Source of the DNA: Eremophila alpestris peregrina
Lineage: Eukaryota; Chordata; Aves; Passeriformes; Alaudidae
DNA length: 64,000 nucleotides
Assembly (NCBI GenBank): GCA_009792885.1
Contig: WMCF01000018.1
Coordinates: 9,063,217 to 9,127,216, forward strand
Direction: 5' to 3'
Positions within the stretch are counted from its first letter, which is position 1, and each line of letters opens with the position of its first letter. Made by a program: the position numbers and the translations under genes. Below are positions 1-13,883 of the stretch, in pieces. Below the pieces are notes generated by a model. That model worked only from the letters and a program-made list of their open reading frames with translations, made no database searches and was not told the DNA's origin.

Positions 1-3000
1 CTGTGTTAGGAAGCACATGGTGTGGTTGTCCCAGAGAATAAATATGTTACTCATAATCCTGACACCTGAGGGTTTAAGGAGGAGTGGCTTCCTAAAATAC
101 ACATGTGCATGCATCACACTTGTGCTTGCAAAATGCCCAGATCCTGGGGAGTTCTGATGAGGATATTCAAAGAAACCTGATGGTGCATGGTCCAGCAAAA
201 ACATTTCTGAATTAGCCTCCAGGAACAACTACTATCACAGCAGCCTAATTTCCCTTTCATTGCAGAGCATTTAAAATCATGCATTAAAAAGTGCAGGAGA
301 GTGGGATTCAATAAAAGGTCAAGAGTTTTGTAGAGAGTGTGATTTTCCTGCCCTGTTGTTGGCTTGATAAGTAACATCTGAAAGCTTCAAATTTTCAGTT
401 TTATGCACAGGAGCAAAGCAATTGACTTTTAAGAAGTGGTCATTTCAGAGGTGCCTGAGTGAAAAGTGAGTTTTGGGCAGACTCCTGCAAATACCAACTG
501 TGGTGTGACTGCTTCGTGCTATTATTTTAAGTGTCTGAAATTTCATCTGAGATGATACATTTTGTTTGGTTTCCCAAAGAAGGGGAGAATGTAAATGAAG
601 CTCTACATTTCAGTTCACTGTTTAATTTTATTTTGCTTGGCACAAGGTAGCTGCTGTTAAAAGACAAGAGTTTTGCATACAGCTTTCAGTCACTATTATT
701 TTAGGAATTGCTTTAACTTCCTGAAGCATATGCAGATACAGGAATTTTCAAAGCAGGAGATCACAACCAAAGTTCATGTCTGTTCCATGAGAGCTCCTAG
801 GAACCAGAAACAAATCAAGAATCCTCCCAGCTCACCCCTGTCCCCTGTTGTATGTGTGATTGTATAAACACTGAAAGAGAAGGCAATTTTGGTCTGTAAA
901 TCCAAATCAATTTTAAGCCAAGATCACTAAAACAAGTCAATCTATGACAAGTCAAGTTTATCCAGAGTAGGGGAAGGAAAATCCAAATAATGCAGAAAGC
1001 CCCAGAGGGGATGTAAACATTCAAAGGGATATAGATCTGCTCAGAAAATGACAATCATGCTCACAGAAGAACCAGGCTTAAATTGTCCGGGCATTCAAAT
1101 ACCTTCCTTAAACTTGGATATTTGCTTATCACTCCTATGTTTCAGGTTTTGCTCCACCACAGTGCCTTGCTTTGCTCCTCCCATCATGTGTTCACATTTT
1201 CACTTATCTGTTTTCAACAGCTACTTGAGGAGAAACAAAAAACCAAAATATCTACTACTTATTTGGCAGATCATTTTACAGAGCTATCACAAAGAGAAGA
1301 AATGGGCAACTTGATGTATTGTTTATCTTGTTCCAATCAAAATTGTTATTGGGTTCTAATTCCTTGGATGGAAGGAAAAAAAAAACCAGTCTTGAATTAA
1401 TGGTGAAGTTTGGAGATGGAGAGAGTTGACAAAGATCTTTAACAACCTGCAGCTCCCTGAATGGCAGCTGATAATGAGCTCACAAACTTGTGACTTGTGA
1501 GAGCTCATCCGTGAAGGGGGAACGTAAAAATTGCTTTTATGAGTTTTAAAACACTCGTAACTTTATTAAGCTCTCCTTTTCACTAGTAAAAGAAGTTTAA
1601 TTGCCCTTCATGGCTGAGGAATTATGTTTATTTAAAGTGATTCATTTTTGTCTCCTGTTGAAAGGCTTCTTTTCTTTTGCCTTTTCTTGTGCATCTCTCA
1701 GCTATTCGCGTGGCAGTGAAAAGAGGGGAGGAGAAGGCTGTCACCAAAGCTCTGGCAAACCACTGATGTTTAATTCTTTGTTTCCACTTGATGGGTTTAT
1801 ACTGTGCCAGTTTCTCCAGTGGTGTGAAGGGACTAAGTTCCCTTTGACAGTCAGTGAAAGCTGGGAGCCTCATAAACATTTCACCATGACAAGCCCCATA
1901 ATTAAAAATAATGATGACAATGAGCATTCGGCAGCGACCAGTCTTCAACTTATTTGTGAATGTTTGGGTTTTAGAAACAGTATCTTGTGAGGCCTTGCTG
2001 TGCTGGCTGGATGCTCAGAATGTTTGGTCATTGTGCAGGGATCCTGGAAGGTTTTGGTCCATGATTACGTACGTGCATGTTGTGTACTACAGGGTTTTCC
2101 AGAAATCGTGTTGACTGAAGGATTCCTGCACCATCCTGCTTTGGAAGAGTTTCTCAGATCTCTGCTTGCTCAGTGTTAAGCCAGACTTAATGAAATTAAG
2201 CTTCAAGGGCTCTTCTTCTTTCCAAAGGTAATCTTCAAGGAGCGAGAGCAAGTATTGAGCAAAAAAATCTAAATTGAACTCTGTCCTCCTGATAAGGATG
2301 GCTTTTTCTCATAAGCGGTAGTTTGTTTCAACATTTTTAATCTAAACTACCAACTTACTCTGTTAGTCAAGATCTTATTGCAAATTAGGCTGGCTGGGAG
2401 AAGAGACAGGATCTGTCTGCTGCAAGACCCAGGAACTCTAATATGGTCTTTTGGGCTGATTCCAGTGAAAACACTTGGTAGAGGAAGTTGTTGACATTCC
2501 TAAATTTGTGCAGTAGTTTAGTTGGAGACTTTGGCACCTACAGATGGCACAGCACAATACAGATTAATTCTGAGAAAGCTGGAATTTAGAATTAAAAAGG
2601 AGAATTGAAGTGGAAAGCTTTATTCCAGGGGAAGAAAATTAATAGACAGAAGGCAGAGAGCACAACACAGTAGCAAAGGGGGCATTTATTAGGAACCTGG
2701 CAGCCAAAAACGTGGATATTTTATGATTGCAGTGTTACTGTCTCCTGGCTGCTTGGCTCCCTTTCTAGCTAACCAGGTTGTTTTGTCCCAGAGATTTAAT
2801 TTCCTGTGCACACAGTTAGTCTCATCACTTCCACTTTTTTATCAGCAATGATGGAAAAGCTCAGCTCTTCTTTTCCTTTTTGCATTTTGGCAAGATTCAA
2901 TAATCTCTTCAGCAAATTAACAGGCTGGTCATTGGCTGAACCATCATTTTTTAAGTGAGCCTGGCTGTTGGAGCAAGGCAGATTTCAAGTCATAGATTTC

Positions 3001-6000
3001 ATGTTTAATGCAAAATACCTTTGTTTTGGCAGCAGCAGTGGCTGAGGAGAATCAGGGAAGTTTTAATTCGCTGGCTGTAAGGACCATATGTACACTATAA
3101 CATTGTAATCTAGTTACTCACTCCAGCAGAAATTACAGCCGAGCAAAAGGGACTTGCTGAACAAGGTCTGTCATAAACATGGGTACAGCTCATCAGTTCT
3201 CAAAAAGAACCATTGCCAGAAGGTCAGGCTGGTCCCTGGTTCCCACTGGTTGACAAAGATTCAGAGGTTTTCCAATTTCTCCTGCAGAAGGAGTTTTACA
3301 GCTCTGACATTTCCAGCAACCTGAAAATGAACACACTCCCCTTCCCTGCAATCCTGCACTCTGAGGCAAGACCAAGGTTTATAAGACTTCCCTGAGACAG
3401 GAATTTGTTCTTGCTCTCATTCCTAGGGGTTTCTTCAGGAATTTCATGGGCTCATGGTGCTGTGACCCCTCTCTTCAGAACCAGGCCAAAAAGAGAGCCA
3501 CCAGTTTAGTATTCACAGTTTCAGCCAGGATTTTCTGGTGCTTCTGTGGCTTCCTCTTTGTAAATGGGCAGTGTATGCTCCACCTGAGCTGACATTGCCT
3601 TCCTATAGTCTATGAGCCTGCCAAGGTGTTCTCTTTAGTCTATGGAGAGAAACATTTTAATGTCAGGACTGTAGGCATCTTTAGGAGGAGATAAAATGCA
3701 TCTTCACTTCTCTGAAAACTCCCTGGCTGAGTTTCCAATGGCCACACAGGGAGCCCAGGATAACTGGCAACTCCTACATAGAAGTCTGCAGTTTACGTGT
3801 CTAAATTCTGTTCTATTAATTCCACGGTAATGATCACAGTGAGTCAATATTCTAGTCAACAAGGATTTCCAAATTAAGTCTTTTGATTGCCCTTCTGTCC
3901 TTCATAGTCCATGGTGGAAAGACTTTCCTTTTAATTTATTGCTGTGATCTTAACCCAGAAATTCAGATGAGTCCTGACCATTGTGACCATACAATACGGT
4001 TGTAATGATGTAAGCAGCAAAGCAGTCTCCAAAATTAATAAAGAAACTGGGATTTTACTTTAAAATACACATCTTTTTCTGATTCTTCAGTGCTTATTTT
4101 GCATTGTAAGGTGAGTTGTGTTAGGTTAACTGCATTAAAAAAAGGAGATTTGTATTTGTAGGATCTATCTAAATATCCTCTCACCCCTGATGTTCTAGTC
4201 TAATGGGATCTGAATTACGTACTGGCATCTAACCTCTGTAAACAGATTGAATCTAAATTATTTGTACGAAGGATTCAAGGACATCACTTTTGTCCTTGCT
4301 GCTATTCCCTCTTGACCAGCTGGTCTACAGCTCATGAAGAAAACATTCCTGCTTTTGAGACTGACACAGAAAGTGTTTCCTAGAGGAGGAAATAATATTA
4401 CAAGCAGAACTCTGAGCTGATAGAAGGGTATTTTCAGCAGCAAAGCACTGTGTCTTGCAATCTCCTAATAAATTTTCCTAAATACTATATGGCATATCTG
4501 TCTTCTTGATTAGGTGATTTGCTACAGTAGAAATTGGTTTTCTCTGCTAAGATAGGAAAGTCTCACCTTCCGTCACTTAACTATTGCATCAACACAATAT
4601 TTGACAAAAACTTGACAGTTTTGCAAAAGTTAATGTTTCCATGAGGAAACAAAACTCGTGAGCAGTGTCTGGTTGCTGCCTGGATGGTGGCCAGAGCAGG
4701 AAGCTCTGGCAAGAACATCTCCATCTGGAGATCCATATGGGTTACATGACAATCCCCAAAGTGCAGTTCTGACATCCAGCTCCTACATGACCACTATGGA
4801 AAATGCACAATCCATAGTTCTTGGTTGTCTTAAAGAATAGTTAAATATTTACCATCTTAGTCAAAGAGTACAACAAAACAAAACAACAAAAAACTGTCGT
4901 TTTTGAGCCTTTCTGTATCTGCAAGAAAAATTTTTAATGTTTGTTATCTGTACGCAGTTGGATTGGTTTTGCAGTGAGAACTACCTGAGAGACTTCAGAT
5001 TCTCTACCCAGGGTTTTAATCCACACATCAAAATGAAAATAATTTCTCTGAAATATAAAGATTTTTCTTGGTATAGCACATGAGAAGTCTTCAGGACAGT
5101 TCAAATTTCCCACCCAGAGAATGAATAATTAAATATTTTGTATGAAATGTGGCAAGAAGTGAAGTCACCCCTTTGTTTCAGCTTTGTTGGTCCATTGCTT
5201 GAACTTCAGCCACTGTTCGGCTCCACCTGAGCAGCTGGAAAGCCCCTGACCAAGCCAGGAATCCTGACAAGAGAAGGGTCAGGAAGAAAAAAAAACGGTA
5301 AGTCAATCTTGTAGGTTCATGCAGAGTTGTGTCACCACTGCAGGTGGAGCAAACCACAGCATATGGGTAGATGGAGGAACTCATGGCTCCTGACTGCACA
5401 GAACAGCCCAAGATGTGTGTCCTCTGCCCTCCCTACATCGTTCTTGGCTTGTACTGCTGCTTTCCATGGGCTCCAAACACTGAGGTATAAATTTCAAAGC
5501 CCAGAGTTTTGGTAAGAACACTTACCAAAGAGAGGGAGATTTCATTAATCTTGCAAAACAAGTCTTAAAAATAACATTGTGATGTTTTAGATAATTTCTT
5601 TACCTTATGTTGCATTATATTTTAGAGAAAAGAGACAGTCCCAGGCAGAGATACAGCGAGAAAACTCTTATGAAGGAGTAACACAACAAGGAAGAGGCAA
5701 AAGATAATTTTACCACTCACTGTGCATTTCTTTCATTTCATTTAGCTGTTCTTGGTTTTGCTCTTTTTCCCAACTGTTTTTCTTCCATATTTGAAGTTTT
5801 TGCACATCACTGCTAGGCTGGACTGCTCCTGCTAACAGCTTATTGGCAGTATTGGTTTATAGTATTAAAAACTCCCTTAGACCATGAAATTTTAATAAAG
5901 TGAAATGTATTCACTCTTGTGAAAAAGCAGATGTAGGGAAAATGAATTGATCAGGAATGTCTGATAATCAATTTCCTCTGATAAGCACACAGAATAATTA

Positions 6001-6937
6001 TTCTTTCAGATCCCGCTGTTTAATCTGCCTCCCCTGCTCAGGCATCTTATAGACAATCCATCAGCACTTCCCTGCTTCCACCAGGAGTAAAATGATATCT
6101 TAACAATACAGCTTTCAGATGGGGATTGTTCAAGTATTATGTGTAAAGTATATCATCAAAGCAATCTCTTCCTGAAAAATGTTCTTTAAAATCTTTACCC
6201 AACTCCACAAAATCAAGATATATCAGGATGTGAACGCTCATTGCAAATGAGATTTTAAAATGACAGCAGCATTCAAACCAAGCAGTAGCTGTTAGAAACA
6301 ATTTCACAGTCTCATCTGTTTAAGATTTCATGGTGGTACCAGCCAATGGAGGTCAGCAGTGTCTCTGATCTTACCTCCAGTCAGTTTGCTGCTGCCTTGG
6401 GAATGGTTCTTTGGAAAACCTATGGCAAACAAGGTCACAGAAATAGCATCTTTATTATTGACCACAAGTTTATAGCAACAGCATGTTCATTATTGAGCTT
6501 TTATGTCAGAACTGGTGGTCTTGGTAAGGAATACAGTTCCTCACAGGGCTAAGCATTGCATAACAGGCAGAAATGGTGTCCTGTCCCCAGAGATGTGGGA
6601 ATATGTGGGACAAGTCGACAGGTGGGGCTGCTTCTGACCAAACACAGGTGCCTGGAGTCAGGAAGAGACCCTGACATCCATTACAGACATTGGTGAAATA
6701 CTTGTTCTTGGAGTGAGTCACCTAAACAAAAGGTCCAACCTGGACTAGGTGAGTTACATCATCCTGTGCCTCCCCACCTGTGTTGACTATGAGTGACAGG
6801 TTCAGACTTTCACTGCAGACATCCCAAGGCAATCAAGGTGATCCCACCTAGAGACCAGCCCAAAGGAGTCAGTGAGGTTAATGCAAGTCTCATCAGCTCC
6901 CATCCCAGCTTGGCAAAGACAGAGAGGACCAGCAGAA
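1..6937. other. Unique non-coding sequence, no gene recognised
   Basis: I see no gene, RNA or full repeat here. Open frames are all below 90 codons and match nothing I recognise. Minor low-complexity patches are a CAAAA-type run at about 4871-4894 and an A tract near 5287-5295. The sequence has the mixed, stop-rich character of avian intergenic or intronic DNA. Old repeats too diverged for recognition by eye may be present. Confidence 0.7.
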
Positions 6938-7312
6938 ACACAGAATATCCTGAGCTGGAAGGAACCCACAAGCTTCACTGAAGTCTAGCTTCTGGCTGTG
7001 CATTGGAAAACCCCAAGGGTCCCTCCATGTGCCTGAGAGGATTGTTCAAACACTTCCTGAGCTCTGTCAGGCTGGTGCTGTGACCACTGCCCTGGGGAGC
7101 CTGTTCAGTGCCCATCCATGTTCTGTGTGAAGAACATTTTCCTAACACCCAGCCTCAGCCTCCCCTGACACAACTTCAGGACATTCCCTCAGGTTCCATT
7201 CACTGGCCACTGAAGAGCAGAGATCAGTGTCTGCCCCTCCTCTCCACCTCAGGAGGAAACTGTAATTGCAATGAGTCTTCCCTCAGTCTCTGTTCACCAT
7301 TCCCCTGTTCAA
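6938..7312 (-). mobile_element. CR1 LINE, 3'-end fragment
   Basis: CR1 is the main non-LTR retrotransposon of birds, usually present as 5'-truncated 3' ends. Read on the plus strand, the block opens with the reverse complement of the CR1 terminus (ACAGAATATCCTGAG at about 6940) and passes through the typical order of inverted 3'-region words. These include TGTGCCTGAGAGGATTG near 7029, CTGGGGAGCCTGTTCAGTG near 7091, CCCCTGACACAACTTCAGG near 7163 and CTCAGGAGGAAACTGTAA near 7247. The element is therefore antisense and its 5' side is lost after about 7312. Identification rests on remembered consensus. The element is non-coding. Confidence 0.94.
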
Positions 7313-7379
7313 AAGTGAAAAGAATGTAGTGAATACAGTTATCAACAATTCCTATCTCTGCTGCACTGCTCTGGATGAT

Positions 7380-7415
7380 TAAGATATTTTCTAAGATATT
7401 TCCTAAGATATTTCC
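7380..7415. repeat. 12-bp tandem repeat, three copies
   Basis: The unit TAAGATATTTYC occurs three times head to tail (7380-7391, 7392-7403, 7404-7415) with one substitution between the first copy and the others. It lies about 70 bp beyond the recognisable edge of the antisense CR1. It is an ordinary short minisatellite-like expansion with no visible function. Confidence 0.9.
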
Positions 7416-7450
7416 TGGTCTGCAATGTATCCGGGGATATGAGGGAGAAT

Positions 7451-7481
7451 GAGTCTAAACCAGCAGTGCTGGTTCAGGCTC
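7451..7481. repeat. 31-bp near-perfect palindrome
   Basis: The arms GAGTCTAAACCAGCA (7451-7465) and TGCTGGTTCAGGCTC (7467-7481) are reverse complements at 13 of 15 positions around a single central G. Because of this symmetry both strands encode a similar SLNQ-CWFRL peptide. That is a by-product of the palindrome and not evidence of a gene. It could form a small hairpin. It sits 36 bp beyond the 12-bp tandem repeat. Confidence 0.85.
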
Positions 7482-8969
7482 TCCTTGTCTGCAGCTCCAA
7501 AACCCTTCACCACACTTAGCAATGCCCCTGGGGAAAACTCCACACTGAGGGAGTGGAGGCTGAGAGCTCGAGGTGGCACCTCCACCAAATGTGTGCTGGA
7601 TTCCTCTTCAGCTGAAAGACCATGGTATTGGGCATGTTTTGTAGCTGAAAAAAACATAGCATTTACATAGCATTGTACCCTGGTTGGAGAATGGGAGATC
7701 TGTGGCTTCTCCCCTGCTGTTCTCAAGGAGCAATGCAACAATTACTCAAAACACACTTTTGGGTTTCCTGCCCTCCAGGAGCACTTGTAAGCTATGAAAA
7801 GGGAGCACAGAGAGCAAGCTGTGGAAATTTTCTCAAACTAATAAATTTCTGCAGGGGAGAAGGAGTAGGGTGTTTGTGTCTGGGCATGCTGGGCTGCATG
7901 TTCAAGATTGATTGCTCGGTTGAGCCCCATACTGGGGGAGAGATCTTATTTCCCTTCTGGCAAGCATTAACTTCCTTCACTTTCCTCTTACATTCACTGA
8001 TCCTAGAGGGAAATATTTTTGCTGAATGCAACAGCATTTTTCATGCTAAATTATTCCATTTGTGAGCAAGTCTGACCCTGTGAGGTGCTATGTCCTCCTG
8101 CTCACTCCAGAATTGAATCAGGATGCAGAGAAACTCATGGTTTGCAATAGGATCATAAGGTTCCAGGTTCCAGGTTCATGCTCATTGCAAGTAAAACAAG
8201 GAAAATGTAGCACCCACAGCTGGCAAGCCTGCTAAGCAAACATCAATGCTCGTAAGAAAAGCAGAGCTGGGCTATGTGATGGCTGTGTTATAGCTGCTCT
8301 CATCTGCAAGAATAATTAGGAACTGAATACATTATTTAGCAACTACTCAATGAGTCAGCAAATGTTGCAGATACTGGGCTAAGGAAGGAATATATAATTT
8401 TTCAAGGGCACCCTGCTCTTCAGGTAGCACTGCTGGCTCTAGAAATAAGTTCTGTTAGAGGTATCTTTCAGCAGTTTATTTCATAGCCCTCCACCAGACA
8501 GAAAACTGACACATTCCCTGTCCTGCAGTGCTGTTTTCTGCTAAGTGTGGCCAAGCTCATCAGACTGGTGGTGTCAGGTGAAAGATGGATTAAGATGTTA
8601 TGAGAGTGCTTGAATCAGTAGTAAAGCAGAGTAAAGCATTTCTCTAATCAAATCTAAATCTAATAATTTCTTCACAGGAAGAGCGATGCAGGACCTGGCC
8701 TGAGCACCCTGCTCCCATAGTTACTTTCTGCATAGGGAAATCAATGAAAAATGAGCATTGTAAGGCAATCATAAACTTTAGATTGCAGAAAAGGCTCTGA
8801 ATGGGATATTCAGAGGTTTGCTTGCATCTTAAAGTAGCTGAAGTGGAATACTTGGACTTGTCTCCTTGTAGCCAGCTTCTAAAGCTGAAGTGGATCAATA
8901 GGAAAAACGACTTGGTACGATTCTGTTGTGTTCTTTAAATATTTTATTTTGAAATACAGAACCTGCAGG

Positions 8970-9005
8970 AAAAAAAAAAAAAAGAAAGAAAGAAAAAAAG
9001 GAAAG
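8970..9005. repeat. A-rich tract with GAAA repeats
   Basis: A run of fourteen A residues (8970-8983) passes into GAAA units and a second A run ending near 9005. It could be an old retroposon tail or simple slippage. I see no recognisable retroposed body upstream and no clear flanking duplication, so it is called low complexity. Confidence 0.85.
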
Positions 9006-12000
9006 CTAGGATGACCAGAATAAACTAAAAAGTCTTTTAAAAAACAGGACAAAGTTTGGCTATGTTTGAAGAAAAATTTCAGTTTTGCCAAGCCAGTGTT
9101 TGAAGCAAAGCAAGTGGTTTAGCTTCCTAAAATGTACTTACTGCCTTTTACCTCACTAATGATCACATAGGGTTTGCCAAGAATAAGTAAATGGAGGACT
9201 CTCATGCTCAGGCAGAAAAAAAAGAAATTACCTCCAAAAACACCCCTGGGTACCACTGAGAAAGACAGCATCTTCTGCCAAGGACTTCTGAGCATTACTG
9301 TTTTTGGAAGCCTATGGGCAGCAGCTGTGGGCTTCCTAAATTATGTATGGGATCTACACAAACCACTGGCTTCCCATTCATAGGAATGAGACCTTCAGAG
9401 GTGAGCTCTGCTCAGAATCAACAACTTATCATTGCTGACAGGTGCCTGCACAGCTTCTTCATAACAACCCACAAAGGCAGAAATGCTGGCCCTCCTAGAG
9501 ATTCAGCAGCCTTAACAGGTTTTTCCTAACACCTAACAACTTTCCATTGCTGCTGTCTAATGCTGGTTCTTTCCCTCCTACCCACAAGGAACAGGGCAAT
9601 CAGCTTATTCCTTGATGTTTATAACGTTTTTTGCATCTCTGCAGGCTGTTACTGTCCCTCATCTTTTACTTAACAACTCCAGTTAACGTCCCCAGACTCC
9701 CTCATGTGTTCTGCATTATTACTGGTGTGCTCTGGACTGGATGCTGTGGTTGAGCAGGATCTGTATTTTTCTTGCAGGGAATGGAAAACTCCATTTCTAA
9801 GCATCCCATGCCTAATTCCATGACCCCACTGACCCATTTACCACAGCACCTGCACATATATCCAAGGTTTTTTCTGCAGCACCACAACCCACCCCAACAG
9901 TCCCCAGCCAGTGCTTTTGTGTCGTTGATCACCTCCTCCAAACTGGAACCAGGTACTTGCCTTTACTGAGCTACTGAATCTAGTATGTTTTTTATTAATA
10001 TATAACCCCCAACAGCATCCTCTTTGTAGCTTTTATAGGAACAAGTCTTACCATAAACAACTGACAAAGATGTATTCACAACTTTTAGGATCTTTCTCTA
10101 TTTGTTGCTATTACATGCCAAAATGACATTAAAAATCTACCAACATCGAAGTACCATCATGTTTTGAGAATTTAAATTTCCCTTGGAGTGTTTTCAGCAG
10201 TTTGGCAGCAATCAGGTGACTGACTCTGCCACAGGGTCATAGATATAAAGGCTTTGGTGGATTAATTTAATATTGAAGAAAGCAGGACTGAATTATTAAG
10301 TGTTATTATTATGCAGTTTTGGGGTTTTTTTTTTGCAATACAGCTTTCTTGCACCAAACCCAGAGAGAGGCCTGGGAACAGCTTATCCCAAACTGAAAAG
10401 TCACTCATGGTAAATGTTTCATTAAAATCTGCCATCCCACCTTTTTCACTTCACCTAGAGAAATATTTCCCTGGAATTTCAGTCCCTGAGAGTCTCCCTG
10501 TGCACAGAGATTGGGAGATAATATGTCATTATAATGGACACAAGGAGTACAGAATATTCTAATGGGCTTTTACTGACAGAAAGAAAACAAGTTTTTTTAA
10601 AAAAAAAAGAAAAAAAGGTAAAATACAATCATAGATTCATATGGAATAAGAGTAATTCAAGAGAAGTCACTTAGCCTGTTTAAATTTCAAAGACAGCATA
10701 AATGAATTCAAGTGTTCATGTCTGTTGGCTATTTTACTACCAAAACATTTCCTTAAACAGCAGCAGGAGTGTTCCTGCACTCACACCATGTGCTGTGCTC
10801 AGTGGGAGAAAGGGCAAAACCTTCCCAGTTTCAAAGATGCTGCTCACCATGAAGTACCAAACTATGGAAATCACCTGGGGGCTTTCCCTCTGTGATCAGC
10901 TGCAATGGGGAGCCCAGAGCTGCTCTGATCCCTTTTCTCCTGCTCCAGGAGGGTCTTTAGCCCAGCCCTGCCTGCATCCCCCACACTGTGCATTGTGCCT
11001 AGCACCTCTCCAACTTGAAGTTCAAGGCAGCACTCCACAGGCATGGCAGGATTAAGCCTTGCCTGGGCAGTAAAGCCTCACTCAGGGCCCAAGCCATGCA
11101 TCAGAGTGTCCTTGCAGCAGGTGATGCATGAGCACACATCTCCCAGCTCCACACAGACACATGGCTCTAAAAGCCAGATATTTCTCATGGAGGTGCTCAG
11201 GCAGTTAAATGTGCATTACAAAAGGAGCAAGAAGAGCTGTGTTGCTGCAGCAAGCTATCCTGGTTGATGCAGAGGTAAATTTATTCACACAGGTCTACAC
11301 ACACTTGTTAAAGTCAGTTCAAATAACTCCTATTAAGACAGGTAGTAGTAGACCAGTAGAACTCCCACCAACTCTGTGCAAAAAAAAAAATCCCTTTAAA
11401 ATTTCATTTTAAGCCATGGAAATCAAGTCAAAATAATATTTATGCAACAAAATAGATTTTCTAAGCATTGATTAAGTTATACCTTAAACTAGGCAAAGTT
11501 TGTATGGAGGAGAACACATGTTTTGTTACATTAACTGATTTGCTTTGAAACAACAGACAGATACCAGGCTTAACAGCTCTTTGCTGAGCCAGAATAGGTG
11601 GGCCAAAATTCAAAGGTGATCATGAGCTGAGAGCAAGGGATGGAATTTAATTGTGTTCTCTTAGTCAGTTCTAGGAGGAATGTAAGAGGAAAAGGTTTGA
11701 TAGCTGTAGTAGAGAAGAAAGGGTATTGCAAAGGGAAAGGTGTTGTAAGAGCATCTACCACCAGAAAGAGATGCACAGAGAGAGAGAAAGGAGAGAGTAG
11801 GAATTTACAGCTCATGGCTCATGGGCAGTTTCACTGGGAAGCAATTTGGAGTGGTGCTGAAAGGGGAGAATTATAACATGCCATGAATGTTTGTCTCTCT
11901 TGATGCTGTGACTTTTTCTTATCGTGAGTGATGTCTTTTGATTGCCACCTTTGGAAAGTGTTTTGTAGCTTCCCCTGGAGGACAGAGATTGGGAGAGAGG

Positions 12001-12863
12001 AAATTGAGTGTCTGTGCAGAAAAAGTTTTTAGTCTACTAATAACTGAGTGCTTCTGCCATTCTGCTTTGCCTGTGCACATTTTTTTCTGTCTCATGGAGG
12101 TTGTTGCATCCATAAAATTTCTGTGAGGATGTTGTGTAGTAGGCTAAGTATATTATGCTTTGGGAGGAGCCCTAGGCAGAGGATTCAGGAGTGTTTTTAA
12201 GACTGGGGGACTTATTGACAATTTACAATTTTCCTACATATTGTTCAAGGAATTATATGATTCCATTTGGTATGTACTCTTAGTATTTTCCTTTTAATGA
12301 TGAGTTGGGTGGTATATGGTGCAGTATAAGAGGTTTGAAGCAAGTTTCTGAGAAAATATGAAAGAACAGTTTGTAAGGAAAATATTTACTTTCCAAGCAG
12401 CTTCTTAAGGCTGTCAAGGTCCCCTTAGAACAGATATGATGGTGGTGAAAACCTGACAGCCTATTGTCTCTCTTTTAGTAGGTTTTGGCTGACTGCTGGG
12501 TTTGTGTTCACTGGGGTGTGACTTGCACACTTTTATACAGCACAGCTTTTTGGATACCATTTTTAAGCTGACCATGGTTTGCTGGACTTTGATACTGCTA
12601 AGAAGAGAATTCAAGGGATAGTTTGATGGTAGACTGAAGTGTCTTAAATTTTTCTTAGAAATCAGTGAGGGAATCCAAAATTTCAGCCCAGACAATAAAG
12701 ATACCATCTGTGTTTCTCAGGTAAAATGTTGACTAAAGCTGACTTCAGATTGTGGGGGTTTTATCCTCTTCAGCTGCTTGATGAAGCTGGTGCAGTGTGG
12801 GGACACCTTGGTGACACTGTTCATACAGTCAGGAGGAACTGTTGGAAAGGTGAAAACATGAAC

Positions 12864-12897
12864 CTGGCAGTGTATTTGGGCTGGCAGTATATTTAGG
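12864..12897. repeat. 17-bp tandem duplication
   Basis: CTGGCAGTGTATTTGGG (12864-12880) is followed directly by CTGGCAGTATATTTAGG (12881-12897), two substitutions apart. The start of a third copy (CTGGC) follows. It is a recent-looking slippage duplication in otherwise unique sequence. Confidence 0.88.
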
Positions 12898-13679
12898 CTG
12901 GCCTACAGGTTGGTCTTATTCAGACAAGTGCAGGCTGCAGGCACCAGCACAGGCTGTGCTGCCTGTGAAATACCAGTGTATATCCTTCATGACCAAGGTG
13001 GTAGCAACAAGGAAGTTTGAGTTGTACCATCAAGTTAATTTAGCTTTGAAGGTCAGAGATTTTACTTTGGCCTGGAAGAAGGGGTTTTTTACCTGACAGT
13101 TTCCCTATTTTCACCAGGGGTGAAAATCAATCCAAAAATCTATTTTACCTCTCTCCAGAAAACCTGCTTCACTTACAGCCTCAACTCAACAAGCTTCAAA
13201 GCTGACTAAGTACTTCCATGACTGTTCAAAGCCATCTGCTTTGGCTGCAGCCTGGACCCTGAGCCCTGCCTGGCCACAGAATCCAGGAGACAATTCCCAG
13301 GCAGTGCACTCCTGCCACCAGTCCTGGTTCAGCCACTGCTGCTCCATTTCCAGACACACTTGGGAGCAGCTGTTTCTCCATCCAAACAACCCAAGGCCTA
13401 CAATTCACTGGAAGGTGAATTAGCTGTTAACAAACAATAACAATTTCATCTAAAGCCCACTGCACATTATTGCACAGAAGCCAAGGGCATTGATTGAAAA
13501 TATCAAGCCATGGCTTGGATTTCTGACAGCCATGTAAATGAATTGAGGTTAACTATGCAGTGACCACTGATGAAAGAATTATAGTCCAGGGAAAGAAACT
13601 AAAATGAAACATTTGACAGCAAAATAATTGTTTACATCCCACTATTCAGAGTGCATAGGTAGACACATTGCAGCTCAAT

Positions 13680-13750
13680 GAGGGAGAAACAAGGGAAAGG
13701 TGGGGAAGGAAAAGACAGAAAGAGAAAGGTTTAGGGGGGGAATAAAAGGG
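13680..13750. repeat. Purine-rich tract
   Basis: This stretch is dominated by A and G, with GGGAAAGG, GGGGAAGGAAAAG and AGAGAAAGG words and a run of seven G residues at 13734-13740. It precedes a CR1 scrap by about 40 bp and belongs to a longer A-rich strand-asymmetric block. No function is evident. Confidence 0.75.
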
Positions 13751-13792
13751 TAGTTGAGAGGCAGTGCTCAGTCATCAGATTCCTGTGAGAAA

Positions 13793-13883
13793 AGAAAGGG
13801 AGGTTTAGATTGGATACTGGAGAATATTTCATTACTGAAAGGATGCTCAAACATTGGAACAGGCTGCTCTGGAAGTGGTGGCA
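13793..13883 (+). mobile_element. CR1 LINE, short internal 3'-region scrap
   Basis: The order of words GGAGGTTTAGATTGGATACTGG, a TTTC-TTACTGAAAGG segment, CTCAAACATTGGAACAGGCTG and GGAAGTGGTGG follows the sense 3' region of CR1, where a similar string precedes the terminus by roughly 150 bp. The match stops at about 13883 and no ATTCTATG end follows, so both ends are missing. Identification is by remembered consensus. Confidence 0.82.

Larger units (their letters stand above)
7482..13679. other. Unique non-coding sequence with low-complexity patches
   Basis: No gene was recognised. Small structures are a 7-bp GGTTCCA duplication at about 8158-8178, the A-rich tract at 8970, a T7-A10 tract at 10592-10618, a GA-rich patch near 11763-11800 and a 17-bp duplication at 12864-12897. 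Overlapping short frames on both strands show no family resemblance. Confidence 0.7.

Noticed and set aside
10620..10660. ATCATAGATTCATATGGAAT as a CR1 terminus
   Set aside because: Only the first word resembles the terminal repeat, and no CR1 body follows on either strand.
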